Shown: positions 26,631-36,542, counted from the first letter of the stretch. The stretch is DNA of 64,000 nucleotides from [Ruminococcus] torques ATCC 27756 (GCF_000153925.1 NZ_DS264345.1:646082-710081); one strand, 5' to 3'. Notes: a model not told the origin generated them from the sequence alone. Numbers and translations: made by a program.

Positions 26631-28936
26631 GCTTTTCTCCTCCTGTACCAAACAACAAAACCACTGATTAAAATCACTGCAGGTATTCCAAAAATCATCA
26701 GTGTTCCGAATAATCCGGCATGCTGAACAGCATTATATTCTACACTAAGGCTTTTGGCTTCGATTGAGACATTTTTCACATTTTCAAAATTTACTGCCAT
26801 TATGTTCATAAACAACTGTGTATTTTCCAATTCCGTAAAGGTATCTATAATCTGCTCATCTATCAGACTTCCTGCAGCAATCACCGTCAATCTACTTTCC
26901 TTCTCTGTATCTTCCGTAATTTCTTCCGACGCTTCTGCATTTTCTTCTGAAATTTCTGTTTCTTCTGTCTCTGCGGAGATCTCGCTTACTGTTTCTGTCG
27001 CATATGCTCCAAGAATATATTCTCCCTGCTTTTGGTCTTGCTCCGTCACTGCAAATGCCTGATCAGACGTTGACATAAACGGAACCGTTGTAATCGTATC
27101 CCTTGCCGGATCGTTCACTGTCATCCCATGGGTATTCATAACAAGTGTCATTTCTGACTTAATCTGTTCTGCCAAATCACCGCTTACAGATAATTTGGGG
27201 AAAATGCAATAAGGATTATTTTGATAACATCTCGTCATATCTGCAATGTAACCGCCTTCCATCGTCATGCCATATTCAGACAAAATACTTATCAGGTTCG
27301 GGAGCTTTTCCCCTTCTGTTTCTCCTAATAGGACGGTCACCTTTCCCCCTTGCTGCAAATACAGCTGCAACATTGTTTTCTCATCTTCTGTCAGATCAGA
27401 AGTTACTGCGTTCACAATAAGAAGATCACAATCATCCGGTACAGATGTTGACATAAGTAAATTAACTTCCGACAACTCATATCCATTTTTATTCATCAAT
27501 TCCGTTATCGTTTCAGCAAGCTCTTGTTCCCCATGTCCTGTTGACAAATAAACTTTCTTTGTCTCCTCGCCTGTCACATAATTCAGTGCACTTGTGAGCT
27601 GTCCTTCTCCGTCAAATGATGTATACGATGTACTTCCATAATAATAGTAGGAATATTGATCCATCACCAAAATATCATCAAAAGAAACCGTCGTATTTTT
27701 TCCTGTTTCTTCACAGGAAATCACAATCGTATTTTCTGTAGTTTCATATTCTGACAAAACCGACGGATGAAGAACAGGATCTATCCACTCCATATGTATT
27801 TTATTCGATAAAGCCGCATATTTACTCAAAAATGTAACGATTCGTTCATCTGTATTTTCTTTTACGGCAATTATCTTCATCGATATTTCTTTATCCATTT
27901 CTTTCAGGAAATCTTCTGTCGTATCTGAAATCTCGTAAATTTTTGTATTACTCACATCTATCTTTCGGAATTTTTCCGGTATCTGGCATGCAATCAAGTT
28001 TATGACAACTGTAATTGCAAGAAAAACCGCTGTCATCGTCACGCTATACGCTCCATGTTTTTTTGCCGCACTTTCCCAAAGTCGTCTTCTAATCGACTGA
28101 ACTGTCAAAAATAAAAATAATGTGATCATCGACAAGTACAATACAATTCCGCTCACATCTACAATACTATTTTGTGTAATATCGGTAAAAATATTTGTCA
28201 GAGCGAACCCGCCCAAAGACTCTGTAAACAGATTTTCATAAAGCGTCTCTTTCAGAAAATACACTGCTATCGCTACTGCCACTCCGACACAGCCCACTCC
28301 TCCCGCAATCGAAAAACTGTTCGTCATTCTCCATATGTAGAAAGCTGCCAGCAAAATAAGCAAAATTATAAACACAAGTCCGCTCATCGCCGTATTTGGA
28401 AACAGAGATAAGATACCATCCCATAAATATAGAATCAGAAAAATACCAAACGTCCCTATATACGCAATAATTTGACTTTCTGTAAGCGCTGATAAAAGCA
28501 TTCCTATAGCTGCAAAAACACAGCCGAGCAGGAAGAACATCAAAATCGAAATATAATCAACTGTCAAATACGCCGTCCCCTGCAATTTAATGATAAGAGG
28601 GAAAATACAAAATATAAGATTCGGGATTGCAATTACCGTCACCATCGCCAGGTATTTTCCAACCACAACTTTCCACAAACTCACTGGCGCTGTCAACAGA
28701 ATCTGATCTGTTTTATTCTTTCTCTCTTCTGCAAATGAACGCATCGTAATCAAAGGAATCCCTACAATAAATACGATCAACGATCCTGAAAGTGTATAAG
28801 AAAAATACGGATATCCTGTTGTCATATTATACGCCATGAAATAAATTCCAGTAAATGCAATAAGAAAGGCAATAAATACACACCCTATTATAGACTGAAA
28901 ATACGCTTTTAATTCTTTTTTATAAACCGCCTTCAT
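26627..28936 (-). CDS. GldF-GldG fusion: ABC-2 permease plus external Gld domain
   Basis: 769 residues. Residues 1 to about 285 are an ABC-2 permease with six helices (IGCVFIAFLIAFTGIYF, MRSFAEERKNKTDQILLTAPV, FLLGCVFAAIGMLLSAL). From about 300 a further helix leads into a GldG-like ABC-type extracytoplasmic domain (IYEISDTTEDFLKEMDKEIS, LTSALNYVTG, STGHGEQEL), a Glu-rich patch near 690 and a C-terminal helix. In Bacteroidetes GldF and GldG are separate; fusion occurs in Firmicutes. It likely pairs with the ATPase at 29102. Substrate unknown. Confidence 0.88.
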   Translation of the reverse strand: MKAVYKKELKAYFQSIIGCVFIAFLIAFTGIYFMAYNMTTGYPYFSYTLSGSLIVFIVGIPLITMRSFAEERKNKTDQILLTAPVSLWKVVVGKYLAMVTVIAIPNLIFCIFPLIIKLQGTAYLTVDYISILMFFLLGCVFAAIGMLLSALTESQIIAYIGTFGIFLILYLWDGILSLFPNTAMSGLVFIILLILLAAFYIWRMTNSFSIAGGVGCVGVAVAIAVYFLKETLYENLFTESLGGFALTNIFTDITQNSIVDVSGIVLYLSMITLFLFLTVQSIRRRLWESAAKKHGAYSVTMTAVFLAITVVINLIACQIPEKFRKIDVSNTKIYEISDTTEDFLKEMDKEISMKIIAVKENTDERIVTFLSKYAALSNKIHMEWIDPVLHPSVLSEYETTENTIVISCEETGKNTTVSFDDILVMDQYSYYYYGSTSYTSFDGEGQLTSALNYVTGEETKKVYLSTGHGEQELAETITELMNKNGYELSEVNLLMSTSVPDDCDLLIVNAVTSDLTEDEKTMLQLYLQQGGKVTVLLGETEGEKLPNLISILSEYGMTMEGGYIADMTRCYQNNPYCIFPKLSVSGDLAEQIKSEMTLVMNTHGMTVNDPARDTITTVPFMSTSDQAFAVTEQDQKQGEYILGAYATETVSEISAETEETEISEENAEASEEITEDTEKESRLTVIAAGSLIDEQIIDTFTELENTQLFMNIMAVNFENVKNVSIEAKSLSVEYNAVQHAGLFGTLMIFGIPAVILISGFVVWYRRRKA

Positions 28937-29152
28937 CCTCTTTTCCTCCCTCTGTATTCATCTCACATTTTCTGGTTTCCACTCCTATCTGTTTCTCTCC
29001 CGGTCGGCTTTCTTTCACCCGTCCGTCCTTTACCTGTCTATCTTTCACAAGCGATTCTTCGATTTGCATATTTCTTTCTATATTATCGTTCTGTGTCAAT
29101 TTCATAAACGCTTCTTCCAAACTCGTTTCAGGCGCCGACAATGAATATAATG
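28920..29152 (-). pseudogene. Frame-shifted C-terminus of the Gld-like ATPase
   Basis: In the -1 frame relative to the ATPase, starting at the A6 run at 29153-29158, the sequence reads TLYSLSAPETSLEEAFMKLT, the usual end of GldA/ABC-2 ATPases, then a charged tail ending at 28920, 17 bases inside the permease gene. In the annotated frame the ATPase ends with an unrelated 20-residue tail at 29102. One missing A in the run explains it: a real frameshift, slippage site or sequencing error. Confidence 0.75.
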
Positions 29153-30031
29153 TTTTTTCTCTTTCGCAAATTCACAGAAAATCTCTTCTCTTACTTTTCT
29201 GTTATTCTGACTGCTTTTATCTCCAGTCACTTTTACCTGTACATAAGTACACTTTTCTCCTTTCACACGCATCTGCATCGCACAAACTCCGGGAATCCTC
29301 CCCAGTATTCTATGAATTTCCTCCTCCGAAGCCGATGTTTCTAATTCAATCACATCGTGAAACCCTATCATCTTCTCCAAGTTTTCCAGCGTATCCTGTG
29401 CTACCAGCTTTCCTTTAGAAATAATCAGAATATAATCACATACTTCTCTGATCTCCGTCAATATATGCGAGCTTAAAATAACCGTATGGTTCTCAGCCAA
29501 CTTACGGATTAAATCTCTCATCTCTATAATCTGTTTCGGATCCAATCCAACGCTTGGTTCATCAAGAATAATCATATCCGGAAATCCTAAAATTGCCTGT
29601 GCCAGCCCTACTCTCTGACGATAGCCTTTTGAAAGATTTCGAATCAAGCGATGTTCCACATCCTGAACCTTTACCATTTTTTCTGCTTCATCAACAGCTT
29701 CTCTTCGTTGAGATTTTCTAATTCCTTTCAGCTCTGCTGCAAAATCCAAATATTCCCGCACAGTCATATCCATATAAAGAGGTGGATGTTCCGGCAAATA
29801 TCCGATATATCTTTTGGCTTTTTCAGGTTCTTTCAAGATGTCATATCCATTAATCAGCACTTCCCCCTGAGTTGCCCCCATGCATCCTGTCATAATGTTC
29901 ATTGTAGTAGATTTTCCTGCTCCGTTGGGACCCAAAAAACCGTAAACCATTCCCGGCTTAATCTGAAAGTCCAGGTGATCTACGGCTAAATGATTTCCAT
30001 ATTTTTTTACCAAATTTTTTACTTCTATCAA
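29102..30031 (-). CDS. Gld-like ABC exporter ATPase (frameshifted near its end)
   Basis: 309 residues as read. Walker A GPNGAGKSTTM near 37, signature LSKGYRQRVGLAQ, Walker B MIILDEPSVGLDP, switch His in ILSSHILTE, and the C-terminal extension seen in ABC-2 exporters (FHDVIELETSASEEEIHRIL). It drives the permease encoded just downstream. The reading frame leaves the family pattern after an A6 run about 50 bases before the stop; see the entry at 28920. AGGAGGATATC precedes the start. Confidence 0.88.
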   Translation of the reverse strand: MIEVKNLVKKYGNHLAVDHLDFQIKPGMVYGFLGPNGAGKSTTMNIMTGCMGATQGEVLINGYDILKEPEKAKRYIGYLPEHPPLYMDMTVREYLDFAAELKGIRKSQRREAVDEAEKMVKVQDVEHRLIRNLSKGYRQRVGLAQAILGFPDMIILDEPSVGLDPKQIIEMRDLIRKLAENHTVILSSHILTEIREVCDYILIISKGKLVAQDTLENLEKMIGFHDVIELETSASEEEIHRILGRIPGVCAMQMRVKGEKCTYVQVKVTGDKSSQNNRKVREEIFCEFAKEKKHYIHCRRLKRVWKKRL

Positions 30032-30202
30032 AATGATATCCTCCTAACTTTGTATTCTTTCTGTGGATTTCTGCACTCCCCTCTATCTGTGACATATACT
30101 TTTTCAATATACTTTAATCTTATTTCCACATATTTCATACAATATATTTGTTTAAGACGATATCAAACCTATGTGAATCTTTTGTGGTAGAACTGTGATA
30201 TT

Positions 30203-30439
30203 TTATAACATACATTCATGCACAGCCTGCGGAGTTATATCCCCCTCCTCCATCACTTTCAAAAGATGTTCCCTCTCTTGCGGCAGAACGCACCATGCAA
30301 GTCCGCATCCGGCCGAGATCGTACCCGGAACAGGAATCAGTCTGCCCGGTTCTTTTCTCTTTTTACAGTACCGTTCCATTGCCATCGCATCCGTTGTCGT
30401 ATGAAAAGTGATCACAATTTTTTTCTCTCGTTTTTTCAT
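30203..30439 (-). CDS. DUF3343 protein, putative Se/S carrier
   Basis: 78 residues. ITFHTTTDAMAMERYCKK near the N-terminus and GTISAGCGLAWCV in the middle match DUF3343, a small family found beside selenium and cysteine desulfurase genes and proposed to carry sulfur or selenium on Cys. Cys residues near 26, 45, 50 and 76 are candidates. GGGGGAGAAG precedes the ATG. It lies 53 bases after the desulfurase-like gene. Confidence 0.75.
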   Translation of the reverse strand: MKKREKKIVITFHTTTDAMAMERYCKKRKEPGRLIPVPGTISAGCGLAWCVLPQEREHLLKVMEEGDITPQAVHECML

Positions 30440-30492
30440 CTTCTCCCCCGTTTCTTATGATTCCATAACACCTTGCCCCGCGCCTGTTCTTC

Positions 30493-31629
30493 TTATTCCT
30501 CAGCAAGCTCTTTTACGGCGCGGATTGCCTCGTCAATTTCCTCTTCCGTATTATAATGGGAAAAACTGAATCTGACCGCACCCTGTATCTTTGTTCCAAG
30601 CGCTTCATGCATCAACGGCGCACAATGCGCTCCGGGCCGCGTAACGATCCCATATCTGCCGCTTAATTCATCACTTATCTCTGCCGAATCATAATCGCCG
30701 ATATTCAAAGAAACGATGGCTGCCCTTCTGTCCGTCCGAAAGTCTCCGTACACTTTCACATTCGGAATTTCAGCGACTCCGTTATAAAAACGGCGCATCA
30801 GCTCCAGTTCTCTTTTCCGCAGGCGTTCCATCCCTTCTCTTTCCAAAAATGACAATGCCGCCCGAAGTCCCGCGATCCCGTGACCGTTCAGCGTCCCGGC
30901 TTCAAGCGCTTCCGGCATCTGCGACGTATGATGCATATTATAAGAATCTATCCCGCTGCCGCCTGACAAAAGCGGACGGATCTTTACCCCGCTTTTTACA
31001 TACATACCACCTGTTCCCTGCGGTCCCATCAGTCCTTTATGTCCGGTAAAACAAAGGACGGAAATCCCATATTTTTGTACATCGATCTCCCATACTCCCG
31101 CGGTTTGGGAAGCGTCAACAATAAAGAGAATACCATACTTTGCCGCAATCTTTCCGACACTCTCCAAAGAGATCATATTTCCGGTCATATTTGACGCATG
31201 AGTACATATGATCGCCCGTGTATTTTTTCTGACTGCCTTTTCCATCTCTTCATATGAAATGTTAGCATATTCGTCGCATGTAAGAATTGTCATCTCCACA
31301 CCTTTCCTGCGGCATTCATACAGCGGGCGCAGCACGGAATTATGTTCCAGCACCGTTGTGATGACATGATCTCCCGGATCAAGTATTCCCTTGATTGCAA
31401 TATTCAGCGCCTCTGTAGAATTTGCGGTAAACACAATCTCACTCGCATTTTCGGCATGAAAAAGCCGTGCCAGCGCTTCTCTTGCATCGTAGACTGTTCC
31501 CAATGCCTTAAGCGCCGGCTCCGATGCCCCTCTTCCGGAATTTCCCATCTGCCCAAACGCCGCTATAACAGCTTCCTGTACTTCCTTTGGTTTGTGCAAA
31601 GTCGTAGCGGCATTATCCAGATAAATCAT
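30493..31629 (-). CDS. Cysteine desulfurase-like class V aminotransferase
   Basis: 378 residues. PLP enzyme that takes sulfur or selenium from cysteine or selenocysteine. YLDNAATTLHKPKEV at the N-terminus, THASNMTG, IVDASQTAGVWEIDV, PLP Lys in CFTGHKGLMGPQGTGG near 200, and substrate Cys loop RPGAHCAPLMHEALGT near 338. Its position between selD and DUF3343 suggests it supplies selenium to SelD. GGAGGAGAG upstream. Confidence 0.9.
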   Translation of the reverse strand: MIYLDNAATTLHKPKEVQEAVIAAFGQMGNSGRGASEPALKALGTVYDAREALARLFHAENASEIVFTANSTEALNIAIKGILDPGDHVITTVLEHNSVLRPLYECRRKGVEMTILTCDEYANISYEEMEKAVRKNTRAIICTHASNMTGNMISLESVGKIAAKYGILFIVDASQTAGVWEIDVQKYGISVLCFTGHKGLMGPQGTGGMYVKSGVKIRPLLSGGSGIDSYNMHHTSQMPEALEAGTLNGHGIAGLRAALSFLEREGMERLRKRELELMRRFYNGVAEIPNVKVYGDFRTDRRAAIVSLNIGDYDSAEISDELSGRYGIVTRPGAHCAPLMHEALGTKIQGAVRFSFSHYNTEEEIDEAIRAVKELAEE

Positions 31630-31647
31630 TTTGTCTCTCCTCCTATA

Positions 31648-32700
31648 TTAACGGATATATATTTTTGCTTCTTCACATTCGGAGTCTATTACTTTTCCGA
31701 CAACCGACACTTTTGTTTCCATCTGTGCTTTATCAAATTCTTCCAAAATCGCATCTTTTTCTTCTTCCGGAACTGCCGCCAGCAAACCGCCGGAAGTCTG
31801 CGGGTCACTGAGCAGATCTACATACATCTCATCGGTATTTCCCGCTTCAAGAAGCTGTGCGACATGATTTCTGTTGCGATATGCTCCCCCGGGAATAAGT
31901 CCCATCTGCGCATATTCCTTTGCCCCTTCAATATAGGCGATATCTTTTGGCCAAAGCTCTATCTTCGCTCTGCTCGCCGAAGCCATTTCCCCGCAATGTC
32001 CGAGAAGCCCGAACCCGGTAACGTCTGTACATGCATGGATCGTAAACTTGTCCAGTATTTCCCTTGCCTTTTTGTTTAACTGCGTCATCACGGCAACCGC
32101 TTCTTTCCCGGCAGCTTCCGAAGCCATCTGTGCTTTGACCGCCGTATTGACGATTCCGCTTCCCAGTTGTTTCGTAAGGATCAGAACATCTCCTTTTTTA
32201 CATCCGAAGTTTTTATAGATGCGATTCGGATGAACAAGTCCCATAACCGACAGTCCGTATTTCGGAACGTCATCTTGTATCGAATGTCCTCCAACAAGGA
32301 CAGCTCCCGATTCAAGAACCTTTTCCGCGCCTCCTTGCAGAATTTCCCCTAAATAATCCGGATCCAGTTTCCCGGGAAAACAGACGATATTCAACGCGAT
32401 CTTCGGTTCTCCTCCCATCGCATATACGTCGCTTAGCGCATTCGCAGCCGCAATCTGTCCGAACGTATAGGGATCGTCTACTACAGGCGTAAAAAAATCC
32501 AGTGTCTGTATCACTGCCGTATCGTCCGAAAGCTTATATACGGCCGCGTCATCCGAAGTTTCAAAACCGACAAGCAGGTTGTCCTCATGAAACTTCGGAA
32601 GCCTCCCAAGCACTTTCCCAAGCGTATCAGGACCGATTTTTGCAGCACAGCCGCCGTGTTTTGCAAATTGTGTTAAATGAATCTTCTCCATCTTCCTCAT
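31648..32700 (-). CDS. selD: Selenide, water dikinase
   Basis: 350 residues. Makes selenophosphate from selenide and ATP. The active-site loop reads HGGCAAKIGP: the catalytic Cys (not selenocysteine) and Lys are kept, while the second Cys of the E. coli CGC motif is Ala. Also VGFETSDDAAVYKL, TPVVDDPYTFGQIAAANALSDVYAMG and ACTDVTGFGLLGH. No selA, selB or selC is visible here, so the product may feed selenouridine or a selenium cofactor. First gene of the selenium operon. Confidence 0.95.
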   Translation of the reverse strand: MRKMEKIHLTQFAKHGGCAAKIGPDTLGKVLGRLPKFHEDNLLVGFETSDDAAVYKLSDDTAVIQTLDFFTPVVDDPYTFGQIAAANALSDVYAMGGEPKIALNIVCFPGKLDPDYLGEILQGGAEKVLESGAVLVGGHSIQDDVPKYGLSVMGLVHPNRIYKNFGCKKGDVLILTKQLGSGIVNTAVKAQMASEAAGKEAVAVMTQLNKKAREILDKFTIHACTDVTGFGLLGHCGEMASASRAKIELWPKDIAYIEGAKEYAQMGLIPGGAYRNRNHVAQLLEAGNTDEMYVDLLSDPQTSGGLLAAVPEEEKDAILEEFDKAQMETKVSVVGKVIDSECEEAKIYIR

Positions 32701-32738
32701 CTCTTCTTCCTCCGAAAAAATCCATAATAGTCGTTTTT

Positions 32739-32767
32739 ATTATGACTCAAATCTACCTGTTTAACAA
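32739..32767 (-). promoter_or_regulatory. Promoter of the selD operon
   Basis: Minus strand TTGTTA, 17-base spacer, CATAAT, 39 bases before the selD start. The pair AAATCTAC/GTAGATTT (about 32750-32785) forms an 8-bp inverted repeat around the -35 and could be an operator. Confidence 0.6.
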
Positions 32768-32832
32768 CTGTTTTGTAGATTTCTAAAGCAGACCAAAAAA
32801 GAATCTTTCGGACTTCATCCCTCCACCGTTAC

Positions 32833-32873
32833 AAAAAGAACGAAAGATCCGTCTCCGACTCTTTCGTTCTTTT
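32833..32873. terminator. Terminator of the GH123-type gene
   Basis: AAAAGAACGAAAGA/TCTTTCGTTCTTTT, 14-bp perfect stem with 12-base loop and a T-run on the minus strand, 34 bases after the stop codon. Confidence 0.9.
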
Positions 32874-32906
32874 CCTCTGTTTTCCGAAATCTACTTTAGA
32901 AAACGA

Positions 32907-35900
32907 TTATTTTATTGTTCTGCGTCTGCGATATGCAAAGAACACACCTGCTCCCGAAAGAACTGCGCATCCAAACAGAAGCGCTGCGTTTGTCCGATCT
33001 CCTGTCTGAGGAGTCGTCTTATCCGGTTTTGTCTGCTCCGGCTGTGGTTGAACCGGCTGCTGCTGATTCGGATCTTTCACCTTCTCAAGTTTAGCAACTG
33101 CCGCATTCAATACGTTTAATGCGTTGTCTACTTCTGTCTGAGCTGCATCTTTATCAGCCGCTGTTTCTTTTGCCGCATTCAACGCCGTCTCAAACGCTTT
33201 CCAGCTTTCTGCTGTGTAATCTTCTTTTTTCAAAGCTTCTGCATCTTTAATCGCCGCATTAAGCGCTGTTTTATCTGCGCTTTCCGGCTTCGGATTCGGG
33301 TTCTCCCTCTCCGCAACGTTTCTTGCCAGCGCGTTTGTCGCATCTAAAGCGCGCTCTGTTTCAGAATGAACGAGCATACGGTCTTTTTCGGATGCCGCCA
33401 CCGCAGAACCTTGATATGTTCCTTTCTGCGGTTTTGCCAAATGCTCTACAACATCTGTCAATTCTGTTTTTTCTTCTGCTGTCGCGCTTTCACTGTTCAA
33501 CAGATATTTTGCTTTTGCCACATCACGGATACCTTGTTTGAACAATTCATAACGCGGTGTGCTGTAGAAGGAAGCGTTAAAGTCCTCTCCTACCGCTTCT
33601 CTTTCCATCGGATAAATGAACCATCCGTCGCCCGGCTCCCAGTAACGGTAAGTTGCATCGCCGTGCATATCGTATACATAGTTATCCCATGCCCAACGCA
33701 TATAGCCGTCTGTTCCTAATGTCATCGTGTACCAGATATCCCAATAGTTGTCGCCCGGATCACTGATCATAAAGTTACTCGGATAATCTCCCGTACATGT
33801 GTACATCGTTGTCGTCAGACCTAAGTCTCTGCGGTGATCTGACAGATCGTTCATCTGCTGTACGTTTCCTGTGTTTCCGAGATTGATCGAAATATCATCG
33901 ATACGGTCTGTAAACTCATAATATTCCGGAGCTGCATAGTTCAGCGCCGAAGAGATCTTAAAGTGGTTTCCATCTTCGTCTTTCACTGATTCGATCATCT
34001 CAACCGCTGGTTCAAGCTGATCGAGCCCTCTTTCGTCCATTGAAATATAAGTGATGTCAAACCATCCCATTTTTTTGGAATGTTCCATAAAATCTTTTAA
34101 GAACGGTTCCCACATCTCTTTCCACTTTGCAGTTCCCGGATTGTGTGATTCTTTCACTACTTTACCCTGCGCTTCATCATAGTAAGCGATCTGATTGTTC
34201 CATGGAACGATACTGTAACACTTGATCTGTCCGATTCCGTTTGCAGGATCTAAAACTTTGCACTCGATCATGAAATTGATCCATGCATCATACCAATCAT
34301 AATCAAATTCCCATGTTCCGTCCGCTTTCTTCGTCCATTTTACCATCGAAAGATCGTTATAATATGACTGATGATTCCATGCCTCTTCTACGACATTGGC
34401 AACTACGTCATGACCTCCGATCGAAACATACTCTTTGATCGAGTCTCTCATCAAATTAAAATGTTTTTCTGTAAAATAGAAATCTTCCCGCACCTCGTTT
34501 GTGATGCCGCCCGACGGATTTTCACCTAAACCTAAATAATAATTCGCAACTGAAAACGGATGCTGCCAAACTTGCAGTTCTGTTGCCTCCGGCGCCGGCT
34601 GTACAAGGTTCAGCACTTCGATGTTGTACGTAAGCTCGAACGGCTTGTCTAATTCGTCCGCCGAAACCGTAATCGTACCTGTATAATTTCCTGCCGCTGT
34701 ATCTTTCGGAATCGCGATATTTACCCATGCAAACTGTACATCTTGTGCATCGATATCTTTCTTCCCGCCTTTGTAGATCACATCCGGATAATTTTTTGTC
34801 TGCCCCTGTGCGTTACGTCCTTCTTTTGCCGCAATTTCTTTGAGCCATTTAATATCAATATTGTCTTTTGACAAAACCTGTCCCTTTTCATTCTTGAAAT
34901 CGCTTGCTGTAACCTGAACATTGTGAACGTCTTTTTCTGTCGTCACGACAATTTTAGAATTCAGTTCATCATTCAACCAGGCTGTTCCGTTATAAACGCT
35001 TCCGTTTCCTGCTTTCAGCTTATCATAATCAAGCTCTGTCTCTAAGAGTTTTTCATTGCCTACATATGCGTTCATAAATGCCAGAGCCGGATCGACTGTA
35101 ATCTTAGCTTCTGCTAAAACACTGTTGTCTTCAGCGCTTGCCGCTGTGACAGTAACTGTCTTTTTCACATCGATCTCTTTTGCAGTCAGTTTTCCATCGT
35201 TTACTTCTACAACACTGCTGTCGCTGCTTGTCCACACAAGCTTCGCATTTGCATTCCACGGAATGACAGACGCCGTAAGCTCTGATGAAGCGCCGGGTGT
35301 CATCGTCAGCTCCGTCCGGTTCAATACGATCGAATCAGGCACAGTAATTTCATCGTGAAAAACAACAATCTTATCAAGCTGTATTACTTTGCCTTCAATG
35401 CTTTCTCCCTCTTTCGGAACGACACGAAGCGTATGCTTTGTATTCGCAAGATCTTTTTTCTCAAATAATTTCTGTTTGTGCATTGCTCCGGCATTTTGTG
35501 CCGCCAGTTCTCCGACTTTCACATCGTCGATATAAACGTCGCAGTTCATATGAACTGTATTTTTGCTGGCATGGATCTCTACTCCGGTTCCAGTAAAGAT
35601 CATCTCATAAGACACATCAACGCCTTTTGCGCTGTAATGCTCTGTTCCGTTATAAAACAAATTTCCGTTGCCGCTTCCCGCAGTCCAAGCGCCTGCCGGC
35701 TCGTACTGGATCTTGAAGGGCTCATGATTTGTTGTAAAAACAGCATCGTCAACTTCTGTATATCCCGGAAATTCCGGCTCGGCAATCTCTGCCTCAAATG
35801 CTTTTGCATACACAAACTGTACGCCATAAACGCTTCCTGTCCCTGTAGAAGCTTCATTTCTTTTTTCTAAAACTGTGATATGAGCTGTATGATTTCCTGC

Positions 35901-36296
35901 CGCAAGCGTTTTGCTTTCAAACAATTTTGCCTCCGGTTCTGTCACTGCGGCATAGGCGTCGCATTCTACTGCCTCGCTTCCGTCAATGCTCACGCTGAAC
36001 ATTGCATGATTTGCAGCTTTTTTACCGTAAAGCTCCAGTTTTGTTCCGTTGAATGTAATGTCCAATGTCGCGCCTGCCGTGTTGCTCCAGTGCTCTGTAA
36101 CGGAAGCGTCGCCCGCTCCCGCCGATTCCCATCCGCCGTTATTTGCATTACCGTCTGAATATACAAAACGTGCGTCTGTATCATCGATGATCTCGAAATC
36201 ATCTGCTGCCGCATTTACGACAGACGGCGCAACCAAAGTGATGACACAGCAAAAGGCAAGTAGCCATGACATTACCAGTTTTTTGGTCTTTTTCAT
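32907..36296 (-). CDS. Sortase-anchored GH123/DUF4091-type glycoside hydrolase
   Basis: 1129 residues. Signal peptide 1 to about 29; two beta-sandwich carbohydrate-binding-like domains (about 33-155, 165-310); a Big_2 Ig-like domain (about 320-400, VIPWNANAKLVWTSSDSSVV); a GH123/DUF4091 catalytic region (about 410-985) with the acidic pair in ISMDERGLDQL near 747 and WYTMTLGTDGYMRWAWD; a FIVAR helical domain (about 1005-1080); then TPQTGD, a hydrophobic helix and RRRR as cell-wall sorting signal. Characterised GH123 enzymes are beta-N-acetylgalactosaminidases using an Asp-Glu pair, so host glycolipids or mucin glycans are likely targets. AAGGAGG fixes the start; the upstream extension is rejected. 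Confidence 0.88.
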   Translation of the reverse strand: MKKTKKLVMSWLLAFCCVITLVAPSVVNAAADDFEIIDDTDARFVYSDGNANNGGWESAGAGDASVTEHWSNTAGATLDITFNGTKLELYGKKAANHAMFSVSIDGSEAVECDAYAAVTEPEAKLFESKTLAAGNHTAHITVLEKRNEASTGTGSVYGVQFVYAKAFEAEIAEPEFPGYTEVDDAVFTTNHEPFKIQYEPAGAWTAGSGNGNLFYNGTEHYSAKGVDVSYEMIFTGTGVEIHASKNTVHMNCDVYIDDVKVGELAAQNAGAMHKQKLFEKKDLANTKHTLRVVPKEGESIEGKVIQLDKIVVFHDEITVPDSIVLNRTELTMTPGASSELTASVIPWNANAKLVWTSSDSSVVEVNDGKLTAKEIDVKKTVTVTAASAEDNSVLAEAKITVDPALAFMNAYVGNEKLLETELDYDKLKAGNGSVYNGTAWLNDELNSKIVVTTEKDVHNVQVTASDFKNEKGQVLSKDNIDIKWLKEIAAKEGRNAQGQTKNYPDVIYKGGKKDIDAQDVQFAWVNIAIPKDTAAGNYTGTITVSADELDKPFELTYNIEVLNLVQPAPEATELQVWQHPFSVANYYLGLGENPSGGITNEVREDFYFTEKHFNLMRDSIKEYVSIGGHDVVANVVEEAWNHQSYYNDLSMVKWTKKADGTWEFDYDWYDAWINFMIECKVLDPANGIGQIKCYSIVPWNNQIAYYDEAQGKVVKESHNPGTAKWKEMWEPFLKDFMEHSKKMGWFDITYISMDERGLDQLEPAVEMIESVKDEDGNHFKISSALNYAAPEYYEFTDRIDDISINLGNTGNVQQMNDLSDHRRDLGLTTTMYTCTGDYPSNFMISDPGDNYWDIWYTMTLGTDGYMRWAWDNYVYDMHGDATYRYWEPGDGWFIYPMEREAVGEDFNASFYSTPRYELFKQGIRDVAKAKYLLNSESATAEEKTELTDVVEHLAKPQKGTYQGSAVAASEKDRMLVHSETERALDATNALARNVAERENPNPKPESADKTALNAAIKDAEALKKEDYTAESWKAFETALNAAKETAADKDAAQTEVDNALNVLNAAVAKLEKVKDPNQQQPVQPQPEQTKPDKTTPQTGDRTNAALLFGCAVLSGAGVFFAYRRRRTIK

Positions 36297-36542
36297 TTGT
36301 CTTAATACCTCCTTATTATGTAGGGGATATCTGTATTTTTGTTTTCCTTTTCCCCATGTAAACTTACTCAACTCAAAAGCTGCATTTCGGGACAAAACAT
36401 GCCGCTTTCCTATGAGCTGTTATCGTATTGTATCAAACTTTTGCAATACTGTCCTTACACTTTTATCTATCCGTTTATACTTTTTGCCATTCTTTCTTTT
36501 TCACCCATAATAAATATTTTTCCTTATGTCCTTCTCCTGTCG

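Noticed and set aside
32660..32690. Selenocysteine at the SelD active site.
   Set aside because: The catalytic position is an ordinary Cys codon, and no in-frame TGA occurs there.
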